From positions 29,999 through 93,998 of the forward strand of contig JAHEIW010000004.1 in assembly GCA_024639185.1 (NCBI GenBank): 64,000 nt of DNA. Direction: 5' to 3'. The notes under the pieces were generated by a model. The model worked only from the letters and a program-made list of their open reading frames with translations. It was not told where the DNA came from and made no database searches. How positions within the stretch are numbered: the stretch's first letter is position 1; each line of letters begins with the position of its first letter. Below, piece by piece: positions 29,273 through 39,269 of this stretch. This DNA is from Deltaproteobacteria bacterium (GTDB lineage: Bacteria > Desulfobacterota > Desulfobacteria > Desulfobacterales > JAHEIW01). The position numbers were made by a program, and so were the translations under genes.

Positions 29273-30172
29273 CTATTGCGGTGCTGAAGTATCGAAGGTA
29301 AACCACTCGATGGCCAGTTTTTTTATGGTTCCGTCACGCAGCGCTGCGTCAATGGCCTTTGAAAACTTATCGGCCAGCGCCTGATCCGTTTTGCGGACGG
29401 CCACGCCGATACCGCTGCCAAAAGGCCCGCCGGTCATCCGGGGGCCGGCGATCGTATACTCCTTGCCCTGTTCGGATTTAAGCACCGGCATCCAGTAGGC
29501 CATCCCCCCGACCAGCGCATCCAGACGGCCCTGGTATAGCTCGAGGTCAACGGTGTGCTGAAAGTCATAGATGCGAATTTCTGAATGCTCGCCCAGATAG
29601 GCATCGGCAAATTTTTGGAAGATCGTTGCGACCTGCACCCCGATGACTTTACCTCTAAAGGCGTTGAGAAGGGCATCCAGGGCATCCTGCTCGGCAGGGC
29701 TGAGATCGTCCAGGGTCAAATGCTCGACCTCTGATTTAAAGTTGGCCAGGGGGTTGTCTTTGCGCACCACAAAAATATTGGGCGTATCGGCATAGCTGCG
29801 TGAGAATGCGACCTTTTCTTTACGCGGTTCGGTGATCGACATGGCCGCTATGATGGCGTCATACTTGCCCTTATTGAGACCCTCGATGATGCCGCGCCAT
29901 TTCTGGGTAACGACTTCGCATTCGGCATTCATGCGCCCGCACAGATCTTTGATCAGCTCGATTTCAAACCCGACCAGTTTACCGGATTTATCAAAATAAT
30001 TCCAGGGCGGGTAGGCCCCCTCTGTTGCAATTTTAATTTGCTTCCAATCAGCGGCGACAGCCGGGGCCGTCAGTAGTACGGAGATCAGCACGGCCATCGA
30101 CAAAACGCTTAGTTTGCGCATCTGTTTTATTAACTTGGCGTTGCGATATGGGGTTATTTTTACAGGGTCCAT
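29273..30172 (-). CDS. Amino-acid ABC transporter substrate-binding protein (second)
   Basis: IKIATEGAYPPWNYFDKSGKLVGFEIELIKDLCGRMNAECEVVTQKWRGIIEGLNKGKYDAIIAAMSITEPRKEKVAFS. Start may be 30121. Confidence 0.92.
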   Translation of the reverse strand: MDPVKITPYRNAKLIKQMRKLSVLSMAVLISVLLTAPAVAADWKQIKIATEGAYPPWNYFDKSGKLVGFEIELIKDLCGRMNAECEVVTQKWRGIIEGLNKGKYDAIIAAMSITEPRKEKVAFSRSYADTPNIFVVRKDNPLANFKSEVEHLTLDDLSPAEQDALDALLNAFRGKVIGVQVATIFQKFADAYLGEHSEIRIYDFQHTVDLELYQGRLDALVGGMAYWMPVLKSEQGKEYTIAGPRMTGGPFGSGIGVAVRKTDQALADKFSKAIDAALRDGTIKKLAIEWFTFDTSAPQ

Positions 30173-30217
30173 TTTTCCACAGAAATGGTTTCTAAAATTG
30201 GTAAAATTGGCGCAGCA

Positions 30218-30994
30218 TTAAAAAGCGCCGACCAAAAATTCTCGGAAGCGATCCGACTTCGGATGTTCGAATACCTGCTTCGGGGGTCCATTTTCCACTA
30301 CCAGCCCCTCGTCTAAAAAGATGACCCGACTGGACACGTCACGCGCAAATCCCATTTCATGGGTAACCACCAGCATGGTGCGACCTTCTTCGGCTAAATC
30401 TCGCATGACTTTCAACACTTCACCCACCAGCTCCGGATCCAGGGCGGAGGTCGGCTCATCAAAGAGCAGCATATCCGGCTCCATGGCCAGGGCCCGTGCA
30501 ATGGCCGCGCGTTGCATCTGGCCGCCCGACATATGCGCCGGGTAGTAGTTGCGATGTTCATACAGACCGACGCGCTGCAATAATTTTTCAGCCCGTTCTT
30601 TTGCATCGGCTTTGGAAATTTTTAATACATTGACGGGTGCTTCCATCACATTTTGGATAACCGTCATGTGGGCCCAGAGATTAAACTGCTGGAAAACCAT
30701 CGCCAGTTTGGAGCGGATGCGTTCAACCTGTTTGCGGTCGGCAGCCTTGCGCTCACCCGAGCGCATCTCCTGCATCTTAATGAGTTCGCCCTTGACGAAA
30801 ACTTTTCCCGCGGTGGGGGTTTCCAGAAGATTAATGCAGCGCAGCAACGTGCTTTTGCCGGAACCGCTGCTGCCCAGTATGGATATGACGTCTTGCTCGT
30901 AGGCTTCTATGGATATGCCTCTCAGCACTTTGATGGTGCCGAAGCTTTTATGGATGTCTTCGACTTTTAGCGCGGGTGCGGCCATTCTGTTCAT
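30218..30994 (-). CDS. Amino-acid ABC transporter ATP-binding protein (HisP/GlnQ type)
   Basis: Walker [50 protein letters not shown]. Confidence 0.93.
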   Translation of the reverse strand: MNRMAAPALKVEDIHKSFGTIKVLRGISIEAYEQDVISILGSSGSGKSTLLRCINLLETPTAGKVFVKGELIKMQEMRSGERKAADRKQVERIRSKLAMVFQQFNLWAHMTVIQNVMEAPVNVLKISKADAKERAEKLLQRVGLYEHRNYYPAHMSGGQMQRAAIARALAMEPDMLLFDEPTSALDPELVGEVLKVMRDLAEEGRTMLVVTHEMGFARDVSSRVIFLDEGLVVENGPPKQVFEHPKSDRFREFLVGAF

Positions 30995-31295
30995 ATCCTT
31001 TCCGCCGGCTTCATGTTCGCCTGTTGCAGCCGACCGGCTTCTTTCGGACGTGGTCCTTTGAATTTAACATCCGCCTTCTATTGGTGGGTCGGGAAGAAAG
31101 ATCCGGGGTAAGCTTGCCCATAATGCCCCTCGAAGCAATTTCCCGATAGGATCGTGCAGTTTTCTTATAAAAATGTTTATAAAAATAAAAATTTAAATGC
31201 AAGTCATATTATGACTTTTATTTAATTTAATACACGGATGGGTGAAATTTGAAACATAATACGTCGGTCACGGGCATAACCGATTATGGTAAGCC

Positions 31296-31328
31296 AAAAA
31301 AAACATCCCACCTGATCCTGGTGGAATG
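31296..31328 (-). terminator. Intrinsic terminator for the minus-strand KH-protein gene
   Basis: On the minus strand: cattccaccaggatcaggtgggatg followed by tttttttt. Confidence 0.7.
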
Positions 31329-31440
31329 CCTTCATTGTTATGCCAATCAGAAGTCTTATTTGACGATTATAAACTGAGCCGCCTCACCGACAAGGAAATC
31401 CTCTATGTTCCCTGGCACAGCACTAGTGGATCAGAGGTGA

Positions 31441-31671
31441 TCATTCTAAAATTTCTAAAATGACGCGTTTTTTGGCTTTACCGGAAGCAGCATTCAGTAC
31501 CGTTCGAATCGCCTGGGCAGTCCTGCCATGCTTGCCGATAATCTTGCCCATGTCTTCTTTTGCGACTTTAAGCTCCAATATCAACGCCTGCCCACCTTCG
31601 ACTTCAGTGACCACTACCTGTTCCGGGTTGTCAACAAGTGCGCGCGCAATTTCGCTTATCAATTCTTTCAT
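31441..31671 (-). CDS. khpA: KH-domain RNA-binding protein
   Basis: 76 aa, [40 protein letters not shown] (GxxG KH loop). Confidence 0.92.
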   Translation of the reverse strand: MKELISEIARALVDNPEQVVVTEVEGGQALILELKVAKEDMGKIIGKHGRTAQAIRTVLNAASGKAKKRVILEILE

Positions 31672-31933
31672 GGCTCCGGGTCCTTTGTTAGCGGTTTCAT
31701 ATGAGCTATCCTGAGCATTGCTGACATTATTTCAGGTTCCATCGTTTATTGAAGACTAACCCACCATACCGAAAGTCCGGAGAGAAGTCAAAACCCTAAT
31801 AAAAAAATGAATGATTATTTTTTTTTGAGCGCAGCGCATTAAATTGGCCCTTTTGCAAAACGATGCCGCTGCATTTAGTGGGTGTTTTCGTAATCGGAAG
31901 TAACATTTGATACGGGTGTTCAGATAAAATCGT

Positions 31934-32004
31934 TTTCAGACGACAGGGAGTTGTCATACATTTTGTCTGAACAAAATCAAAAGGGCGGCTCGTTAGAGTC
32001 GCCC
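31934..32004 (+). ncRNA. Candidate structured leader: nested hairpins upstream of a short ORF
   Basis: TTCAGAC/GTCTGAA, GACA/TGTC, competing ATTTTGT/ACAAAAT, and GGGCGGCTC-gtta-GAGTCGCCC. Confidence 0.4.
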
Positions 32005-32021
32005 GTTAAGGAGGAGAACAG

Positions 32022-32066
32022 ATGAAGGTCTGTAGGCTGCAGAGGCGTCACCTGCTCCAGTATTAA
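32022..32066 (+). CDS. Candidate 14-aa ORF (MKVCRLQRRHLLQY)
   Basis: Strong Shine-Dalgarno aaggaggag, 7-nt spacing, ATG, stop TAA at 32064. Confidence 0.35.
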   Translation: MKVCRLQRRHLLQY

Positions 32067-32121
32067 TAAAATAAGATCGGCAGAAGGGTTGTCAAATTCA
32101 TTGGCTTTTGTTGGTTCAGGG

Positions 32122-35100
32122 TCAGCCGGAAATCAACTTATCCGGTTGCCGACTTCGGTCGTCAACCGTAAGGTCCCGTCTGCCGGATATTTGACGCAAA
32201 TCTTCCACCACCGTATAAAAACAGGGCACCAGAAGCAGCGTAATAACCGTAGCGAAGACAATTCCAAATCCAAGGGAGACGGCCATGGGAATCAAAAAGC
32301 GGGCCTGGCGGGATGTTTCGAAAATCATGGGCGTCAAGCCGCCGAAAGTGGTTAAGGTGGTTAGCATAATGGGCCTAAAACGCTGGATGGCGGATGCGTG
32401 CACGGCTTCCGGCCCATTCATCCCAGCTTGCCGGTTGCGATTGGCATAATTGATGAGCACCAGCGAGTCGTTGATCACCACACCGGATAGGGCCACAACA
32501 CCAAACATGCTCATTATGCTCAGGCTGTAACCCATGATCAAATGCCCGATTACAGCACCCACAATGCCAAAAGGAATGCACAGCATGATGATAATCGGCT
32601 GGATAAAGCTGTTGAACGGCAACGCCAGCATGGCATAAATGACCACCAGGGCCATCATCAGACCGATCATGAGACTGCCCATGCTTTCACGCCGGTCGGC
32701 CTGCCTTCCTTCAAAACTGTATGTCAGACCGGAATATTTTTTTTGCAGGGCCGGCAGGGTGTCGGCTAGCAAGGATTGCAACACCTGATCGGCTTGACTC
32801 CGAGGTCTGACATCTGCTGCTGCGGTCACCACCCGTCGGCCATTGCGGCGATCGATGGTGGTATAAGCCCGGCCGCGCGCCAGGGTTACCGCCTCTTTCA
32901 AGGGCACCTCTGTGCCGGATGGCGTTCGTAAGATCATTTGTTCGAGGTTGTATTCAAATACGCGCTCTTCTTTGGGCAACCGCACCATGACCTTTACTTC
33001 GTTACGACCCCGTTGCTGACGCAGCGCCTCGGCGCCATAAAAGGCGTGGCGAACCTGCCGGGCCACCTCCCGCGAGCGTAAGCCTAAACTGCGGCCCTCC
33101 GGCTTGATCTGAAAATCAATCTGCTGCTTGCCCGGTGAGAAGCCATCGTCAATGTCTGTGACGTTGGGGAAAAACCCCAAGGCAGCGGCCAGCTCCGCGC
33201 TGGCCTTCTCCAATACGCCGATGCGGCGATGACTCAATTCGACGGAAATGGCCGCGCCGCGGCCCGGTCCGCCGGCATCGGATTCGAATTTGAGAAATTC
33301 CAGGCCGGGAAGGTTGCCGACGCGTTGTCGCCACAACTCGGTCAGCTCGGCGGTTGAGATTGGCCGGTCATCCGGCGGGGTCAGGTATACCCGCACGGTG
33401 GATTGATTGCCGTTGATAACTGAAAAAATCCCGCGGACCAGCTGGTCACCGCCGTTGTCCTGGGCCACCTGCTGGGCAGCTTCCACCAGGATCTGCTGAA
33501 CGCGTTCGGTTTTTTGAACCGCGGTGCCGAAGGGCAGTTTGGCCGTTGCCAGCGCATAGTCGGATTCAACCTTGGGAAACAGTTCAAAGCCCATGCGGCC
33601 GCTCTTGACATAGGCGACGGTGATTACCAGCACCGCCACCCCGATGGACAGTGTCAGATAGCGGTTGCGCAAGGCCAGATCAAGAAAAGGCCCGTAGCGA
33701 GTGCGCACCAGACGACCGAAAAATTCGCTAAAGCGTGCCTGCTGTATCATCAGCCACCCGAAAAGCCCACCTGGATTGGGGCGCCGGCGATGGCCTATAT
33801 GGGCCGGCAGGATGAAAAGACTCTCGATGAGCGAGACGGCAAAGACACTGACCACCACGAATGGAATGTGAATAAAGATTTTACCCATAATGCCGGACAC
33901 AAAAAACATGGGTGTAAAGGCGACCATGTTGGTCAGCACGCTAAAGGTGATGGGCATTGCTATTTCACGGGTCCCGCGCACCGCTGCTTCAAACCAGGCC
34001 AGCCCGTTTTGACGGTAATAGTATATATTTTCACCGACCACAATGGCATCGTCAACCACAATTCCCAACGTAACGATAAAGGCAAACATGGAGATAAGGT
34101 TAATGGATGAGCCCACCAGCGGTAAAAATAGAAAAGATCCCAGAATCGAAATGGGTATGCCCAGGCTGACCCAAAAGGCCAGGCGGGTTTCTAAGAAAAT
34201 GGCCAGCAATATGAATACCAATCCCAGCCCCAGGTAGCCATTGCGCAACATCAAATGCATGCGTTGGCGATAAATTTCGGATCTATCATTGCGAGCCTCC
34301 AGGTTCAGGCCGGGGGGTAGAATTTGATCGATGGTCTCCATTTGACGCAGGGCGGCGTCTGAAACTGAAATCGGCGTCTGATCACCGACGCGAAAGACCT
34401 CAATATTAACCGCCGGTTGGCCGTTGTAGGTGGCAAAATTGTCTGTTTCTTCAAAGCCGTCTTTGATCGTCGCGATATCTTCCAGCAGCACCTGGGTGCC
34501 GTCGTTGGCGGTAATAATGGGAATTTTGCCGAATTCTCGACCGTAATCCCGCCGCTCTACGACGCGGACCAGAATGTCGCCGCTTTCGGTTTTAATGGCA
34601 CCGGCGGGCAATTCCACTGCTGCCCGGCGGATTCGGCCGGCCACCTCTTCAAGGGTCAAATTAAAGGCCCGCAGATTTGATTGGGAAATTTCAATGCTGA
34701 TTTCATATTTGCGTACCCCTTCCATCTCCACCTGAGTAATGTCAGGGTCTTGCAGAAGCCGGTCGCGGATATCTTCGGCCACCTCACGCAAAATCCATTC
34801 ATTCTGATTACCGTACAGCACTAATGAAACCACTGATCGGCGACGCTCTGCAATAACCACCTTGGCTTCTTCGGCTTCTTCCGGAAATGAAGTGATACGG
34901 TCCACTTCGTTTTTGATGTCCTGGGCCAGACGCTCGATGTTTTCGCCTTCTATAATTTCAACATTGACTGTACCCAGTCCTTCCTGTGCCTTGGCGGTAA
35001 ACTCTTCGACACCTTCCAGCCCGTTAACGGCTTCTTCTACGGCCAGGATAATACCACGTTCGACCTCTTCCGGACTGGCGCCCGGATAAGGGACGCTGAT

Positions 35101-35268
35101 CGTGACGATATCAAGTTCAAAGTCAGGAAATACTTCTTTTTTGATTTGAAGCGCCCAAAAAAGCCCGCCCACCAAGAATATGGCCATTAGCAGGTTGGCG
35201 GCCACCGAATGACCGGCCATCCAGGCAATGGGTCCGCGGGGCATCGTTTTTTTGGGATCAGTTTTCAT
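32122..35268 (-). CDS. RND efflux permease (AcrB/MdtB-like)
   Basis: 1048 aa; TM4 LISMFAFIVTLGIVVDDAIVVGENIYYY; duplicated RND topology. Confidence 0.95.
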   Translation of the reverse strand: MKTDPKKTMPRGPIAWMAGHSVAANLLMAIFLVGGLFWALQIKKEVFPDFELDIVTISVPYPGASPEEVERGIILAVEEAVNGLEGVEEFTAKAQEGLGTVNVEIIEGENIERLAQDIKNEVDRITSFPEEAEEAKVVIAERRRSVVSLVLYGNQNEWILREVAEDIRDRLLQDPDITQVEMEGVRKYEISIEISQSNLRAFNLTLEEVAGRIRRAAVELPAGAIKTESGDILVRVVERRDYGREFGKIPIITANDGTQVLLEDIATIKDGFEETDNFATYNGQPAVNIEVFRVGDQTPISVSDAALRQMETIDQILPPGLNLEARNDRSEIYRQRMHLMLRNGYLGLGLVFILLAIFLETRLAFWVSLGIPISILGSFLFLPLVGSSINLISMFAFIVTLGIVVDDAIVVGENIYYYRQNGLAWFEAAVRGTREIAMPITFSVLTNMVAFTPMFFVSGIMGKIFIHIPFVVVSVFAVSLIESLFILPAHIGHRRRPNPGGLFGWLMIQQARFSEFFGRLVRTRYGPFLDLALRNRYLTLSIGVAVLVITVAYVKSGRMGFELFPKVESDYALATAKLPFGTAVQKTERVQQILVEAAQQVAQDNGGDQLVRGIFSVINGNQSTVRVYLTPPDDRPISTAELTELWRQRVGNLPGLEFLKFESDAGGPGRGAAISVELSHRRIGVLEKASAELAAALGFFPNVTDIDDGFSPGKQQIDFQIKPEGRSLGLRSREVARQVRHAFYGAEALRQQRGRNEVKVMVRLPKEERVFEYNLEQMILRTPSGTEVPLKEAVTLARGRAYTTIDRRNGRRVVTAAADVRPRSQADQVLQSLLADTLPALQKKYSGLTYSFEGRQADRRESMGSLMIGLMMALVVIYAMLALPFNSFIQPIIIMLCIPFGIVGAVIGHLIMGYSLSIMSMFGVVALSGVVINDSLVLINYANRNRQAGMNGPEAVHASAIQRFRPIMLTTLTTFGGLTPMIFETSRQARFLIPMAVSLGFGIVFATVITLLLVPCFYTVVEDLRQISGRRDLTVDDRSRQPDKLISG

Positions 35269-35313
35269 TTCGATTATTCATGATCGATTTGCAGTGTTCT
35301 GTCGCAGCAGGGC

Positions 35314-36528
35314 TTATTGAGCAATCTGCACTGGCATACCGTCAACCGGCGTAGGCAGCTCTGAAACAATCAAGCGGTCACCGGGCTGGAGGCCGTCTCT
35401 AAACAAAACGGTTTGGGCATCACGCCAGAGGACATCAATATCGCGGATTTTAAGCATGTCTTTACCTGAGGCAACCCAGACGCGGCTGTTTTCGCGCAGC
35501 GCTGTACGGGGAATACGGTATACGTCATCCAATTGTCGCCCCTTGATCTCGAGGCGCACATACTCTCCGATTAAAAGGGGCAGCTGGGTTTTGCCCTTTT
35601 CGTTTAATCCCAAAGGGTCCCTGACTTCAATCAGAACGCGCGCCATACGGCCCTCTTGCTCAAGATCTCCGAGCAATTTAATGACCGTGCCGTCGTGTTC
35701 ATATGCGTTGCGGTGGTAAATACGGACCCTGGAGCCGGTTTCGACGGACTGACGTGGGATGGTGATCCAGTTGAGACGATCTACGGGTATCGAAGCCTGG
35801 ATCCAGTATATATCGATACCGATCAACTCGGCCAGCTGCTCCTGGCCGGACACCTGCGAGCCGAAATCAACAAATTTTTTGCGGACGATGGCGTTAAAAG
35901 GGGCCTTGATCCGGGTTCTGGCCAGATCGAGTTTGGCTTTTTGCAGATCGGCTTTCTCTGCAGCCAGTTTGGCGCGGGCAGCTTCCAGCTGCGGCTCTTT
36001 GGCCACCAATGTTGGAATCTCTGCGTTTTCAGGATTGTCATTGTTCAGTAGCCGCCATTCCTCTACGGCCGCTGCGGCTTCTTCTTCAGCGACTTTTAAA
36101 ACACTTTCCGAGTCCTTTACCCGGGCTTCAGCCAGCGTGACAGCCAGTTCATAATCGAGCGGATCGATGCGCAACACCTCTGATCCTTTTTCTAAAAAGC
36201 CGCCGACGGTAAATTGAGGGTGAAGCGCCACAATTTCGCCCGATACACGCGATTCGAGAACGATCTCTCTGGCCGGCACCACGGTTCCCATGGCCTGAAC
36301 GGCAACCGTATGAATGCCGGGCTGAATCCGGGCCACTTCAACCAGCGGTGCGATTTTGGCTGGTGGCCGCCGGCGCGCTTTGGGCGCTGTCTTGGTAATG
36401 TAAGCGGCACCGATGATGCCGGCTACAATGACCGCCAGCGACAGTCCTATATTTAAAAACAGGCGTCGCCGGCTGCGAGTCCGACGGGTCTGGCTCGTAT
36501 CGTCTGTTGTTTTACTATGTTCATCCAT
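35314..36528 (-). CDS. RND efflux periplasmic adaptor
   Basis: VQAMGTVVPAREIVLESRVSGEIVALHPQFTVGGFLEKGSEVLRID. Confidence 0.93.
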   Translation of the reverse strand: MDEHSKTTDDTSQTRRTRSRRRLFLNIGLSLAVIVAGIIGAAYITKTAPKARRRPPAKIAPLVEVARIQPGIHTVAVQAMGTVVPAREIVLESRVSGEIVALHPQFTVGGFLEKGSEVLRIDPLDYELAVTLAEARVKDSESVLKVAEEEAAAAVEEWRLLNNDNPENAEIPTLVAKEPQLEAARAKLAAEKADLQKAKLDLARTRIKAPFNAIVRKKFVDFGSQVSGQEQLAELIGIDIYWIQASIPVDRLNWITIPRQSVETGSRVRIYHRNAYEHDGTVIKLLGDLEQEGRMARVLIEVRDPLGLNEKGKTQLPLLIGEYVRLEIKGRQLDDVYRIPRTALRENSRVWVASGKDMLKIRDIDVLWRDAQTVLFRDGLQPGDRLIVSELPTPVDGMPVQIAQ

Positions 36529-36739
36529 AATTACAATAAGTTAAGCCTTAAAACCCAAATGGCAATCTTTGCGATCGAACTCATTATAGGGATTGAAACG
36601 GTTGAAGTAAAGGAATTCGTCCTGTTGGCCTTCATTGGACGGCCTTTTCAACATCCGTTGCTCATTTGTGATACGCGCGGGTTGCGCTCCCGTCCGGCAT
36701 CATGTGAGAATGCGGTCCGGGTCGCCGGTCTGAAAAGTT

Positions 36740-36859
36740 TTAGGAAAAAAATCGGGACAAAACAGTGAGCAGCAGCAAACATATCCCGAATAACAGCAAA
36801 GAATGCAATGTTTTGTCCTTCGGCAGGGTCTTTCTTTGATCGTTGCTTCGGCTATTCAT
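36740..36859 (-). CDS. Unannotated 39-aa single-TM small protein MNSRSNDQRKTLPKDKTLHSLLLFGICLLLLTVLSRFFS
   Basis: Continuous ORF on the minus strand, upstream gatgaggtgaaggcc, one hydrophobic helix; immediately upstream of the RND adaptor gene on the same strand. Confidence 0.55.
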   Translation of the reverse strand: MNSRSNDQRKTLPKDKTLHSLLLFGICLLLLTVLSRFFS

Positions 36860-36911
36860 GGCCTTCACCTCATCTATTTTTGTAGTCAGATCCACACCGG
36901 CTTGCGGAGTC

Positions 36912-36947
36912 ATCCGCCCGGAGCCCCTCAGCGGTCTCCGGGCGGAT
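36912..36947. repeat. Perfect 12-bp-stem hairpin downstream of 36962-37462
   Basis: atccgcccggag-cccctcagcggt-ctccgggcggat; no T-run, so not a clear intrinsic terminator. Confidence 0.6.
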
Positions 36948-36961
36948 CTTTGAGGCGGCTG

Positions 36962-37462
36962 CTAGCGGGATTTCCGCATTAACATCCGAGCCTGCTCTTG
37001 GGTAATGGTTCCGTCGGTTACGCCTTTTTCTACCAGCCGGCTCATAATTTCACGGCGCTGGCTGTGTGTTTCCATTTTAGCGAGGATTTCTTTTTCCTGT
37101 TCTGCTGTTATGCTCCCATTGGCAGCCGCCGATTTGACAAGCCGGTTGACTTTGGCCTGCAGGGTCGTGCGAAACGCCTGGCGGTCGATATCCAAATCTT
37201 CCATGACGGTGCGCATTCGCCGGTCCTTGAATTGCGTTTCAATGGCTTCTGCCGATCGGCCCGTCATTTCTGAAAGGGTCTGAACCATCAGGTTTTTTTG
37301 TTGATATTTTGCCAGCAGTATCAGGCCTCCGCCTGAACGGTGACGTTTAAATCCAAAACCCTGGCGGGCACCTTTGGCCGGGTCATCGGCCAGTGACAGT
37401 CCTGAAAAAATGAGTCCCACCACCAGTACACAACTTAAAATGATCGTGTGTTTTGTTTTCAT
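36962..37462 (-). CDS. Secreted small helical protein (Spy/CpxP or DUF2680-like layout)
   Basis: Signal peptide; Arg/Glu-rich helices with repeated ITAEQEKEIL and ITQEQARML motifs. Confidence 0.5.
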   Translation of the reverse strand: MKTKHTIILSCVLVVGLIFSGLSLADDPAKGARQGFGFKRHRSGGGLILLAKYQQKNLMVQTLSEMTGRSAEAIETQFKDRRMRTVMEDLDIDRQAFRTTLQAKVNRLVKSAAANGSITAEQEKEILAKMETHSQRREIMSRLVEKGVTDGTITQEQARMLMRKSR

Positions 37463-37657
37463 GAGAACCTCCTTCAGTTTTGCTGTGTTAGATTGAAATG
37501 TTGCGTTTAACCTGCGCTCAATTTAACAACTAATTGTGAAGCAAATATGAAGAACTGATGAGAAGGTTATGAAGGGCAGGGATTGGGTTTGAAATATACG
37601 CTAAAGTGTATTAGTACCACTGGTGTGTATGATACCCTAAATCCAACTTAGTGCCCG

Positions 37658-39115
37658 ATGATGAAATTTAAACTTTCCTATAAAATTTTTTTCGCCTTTA
37701 CATTGATGTCGCTGCTGGTTGTGACTCTTATGGTCGGCATCATGCGCTTTTATGTTGCCCGCAACTTTGCAGATTATGTCCACAGATCTTTGTTGGAGCG
37801 CTACAGCGAATTTAACAATGCCCTGGTAGCTGAATATCAGGCGCACAACGGGTGGCAGACGCTCAAGGATAACCCGGACCGCTGGGAGGAAATATTACGC
37901 GCCAGTTTGCCCCGAAGAGATATTGCCTCCGGCCGGCGTCCTCCACGAGCGCCCGAAGTGGAAAGCCAAAAATCCGGTATCAATGCTCAGGAGCCGCCGC
38001 CGCCGAAACCTCGCGGGCGAACTGAGCGGTTGGCCCGCCGGCTGGTGCTGTTTGATGACGCCAAACAACATGTGGCCGGGGGCCGCGCCCTTACCACCAT
38101 TGACCGCTACGCCTTGCGCAAAATTACCATCGATGGCCGGGCCATTGGCTGGCTGGGTTTGCATAAACGAGAGCTTATGGCAAATCCACTGGCAGCGGGG
38201 TTTTTAAAGCAACAGTCGCAGATGTTTTACATTATCGGTGGAGCGATATTGGTGCTGGCGGCCATCGTGTCCTTCATTTTGTCCAGACACCTGCTGACGC
38301 CCGTCCACAAACTCACCGCCGGAACCCGGGCTCTGACATCGCGCAAATTCGATACCCGCATCGCAGTCCAGGCCAAAGATGAATTGGGTCAACTGGCCGC
38401 CGATTTTAATACAATGGCCGATACGCTGGAAACATACGAATGCATGCGCGAGCAATGGATTTCCGATATCGCCCATGAGCTCAGGACGCCCCTATCGATT
38501 CTGCTCGGCGAGATCGAAGCGTTGAAGGACGGCGTGCGGGAAGTCAACGATGGCACCCTTGAATCCCTGAATTCCGAAGCCCGGCATCTGAGTAAAATTG
38601 TAAACGATCTGCACGAGCTTTCTCAGGCCGATGCCGGTGCACTTGCCATCAAAAAAGAACGAATTAACCCCGTGGCGGTCTTAGAGGAGACCCTCGGCCA
38701 TTTTGAACAGGGCTTCGTTGAGAATCAAATTGCAATTGCCAAAGATCTGACCCATCAGCCCCCTGTTTCGGTCATTGGGGATGCCGATCGCTTGAAGCAG
38801 CTTTTTTCTAACCTGCTGGAAAACACCCTGCGTTATGCTGATGCGCCCGGCACATTGACCATCGGCCAGAAACTTAGTGCCAATCGATTGGTATTTTACT
38901 TCGAGGATTCCGGGCCGGGTGTGCCTGACGAATCTCTGGAACGCCTGTTTGATCGGCTGTATCGGGTGGATCGGTCGAGAAGCCGCAGCAGGGGCGGAAG
39001 CGGGCTGGGCTTGAGCATCTGTAAAAGTATAGTTTATGCTCTCGATGGCGAAATACGGGCCGTCAACGGGAAGTCAGGCGGGCTTCGAATCGAGGTTGAG
39101 CTACCTCTATCCTAA
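37658..39115 (+). CDS. Sensor histidine kinase (BaeS-like)
   Basis: HAMP region, DIAHELRTPLSILLGEIEALKDGV, NLLENTLRY, GSGLGLSICKSIV. Confidence 0.92.
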   Translation: MMKFKLSYKIFFAFTLMSLLVVTLMVGIMRFYVARNFADYVHRSLLERYSEFNNALVAEYQAHNGWQTLKDNPDRWEEILRASLPRRDIASGRRPPRAPEVESQKSGINAQEPPPPKPRGRTERLARRLVLFDDAKQHVAGGRALTTIDRYALRKITIDGRAIGWLGLHKRELMANPLAAGFLKQQSQMFYIIGGAILVLAAIVSFILSRHLLTPVHKLTAGTRALTSRKFDTRIAVQAKDELGQLAADFNTMADTLETYECMREQWISDIAHELRTPLSILLGEIEALKDGVREVNDGTLESLNSEARHLSKIVNDLHELSQADAGALAIKKERINPVAVLEETLGHFEQGFVENQIAIAKDLTHQPPVSVIGDADRLKQLFSNLLENTLRYADAPGTLTIGQKLSANRLVFYFEDSGPGVPDESLERLFDRLYRVDRSRSRSRGGSGLGLSICKSIVYALDGEIRAVNGKSGGLRIEVELPLS

Positions 39116-39269
39116 AATAGGTCTCAGAAAACAGAGGTCAGAGGTCAGAAGACAGAAGTCAGAGGGCAGATGACCGCTGATAAAAATGGAAGAAAAAGCA
39201 TTCACTCTGACACCTGCTTGTCCTCCGAAGCCTTTATGGCGAAGGAGGGAAACCATTTTGGTGATACCC

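Noticed and set aside
33514-34110. 198-aa + strand ORF
   Set aside because: Antisense to the RND permease.
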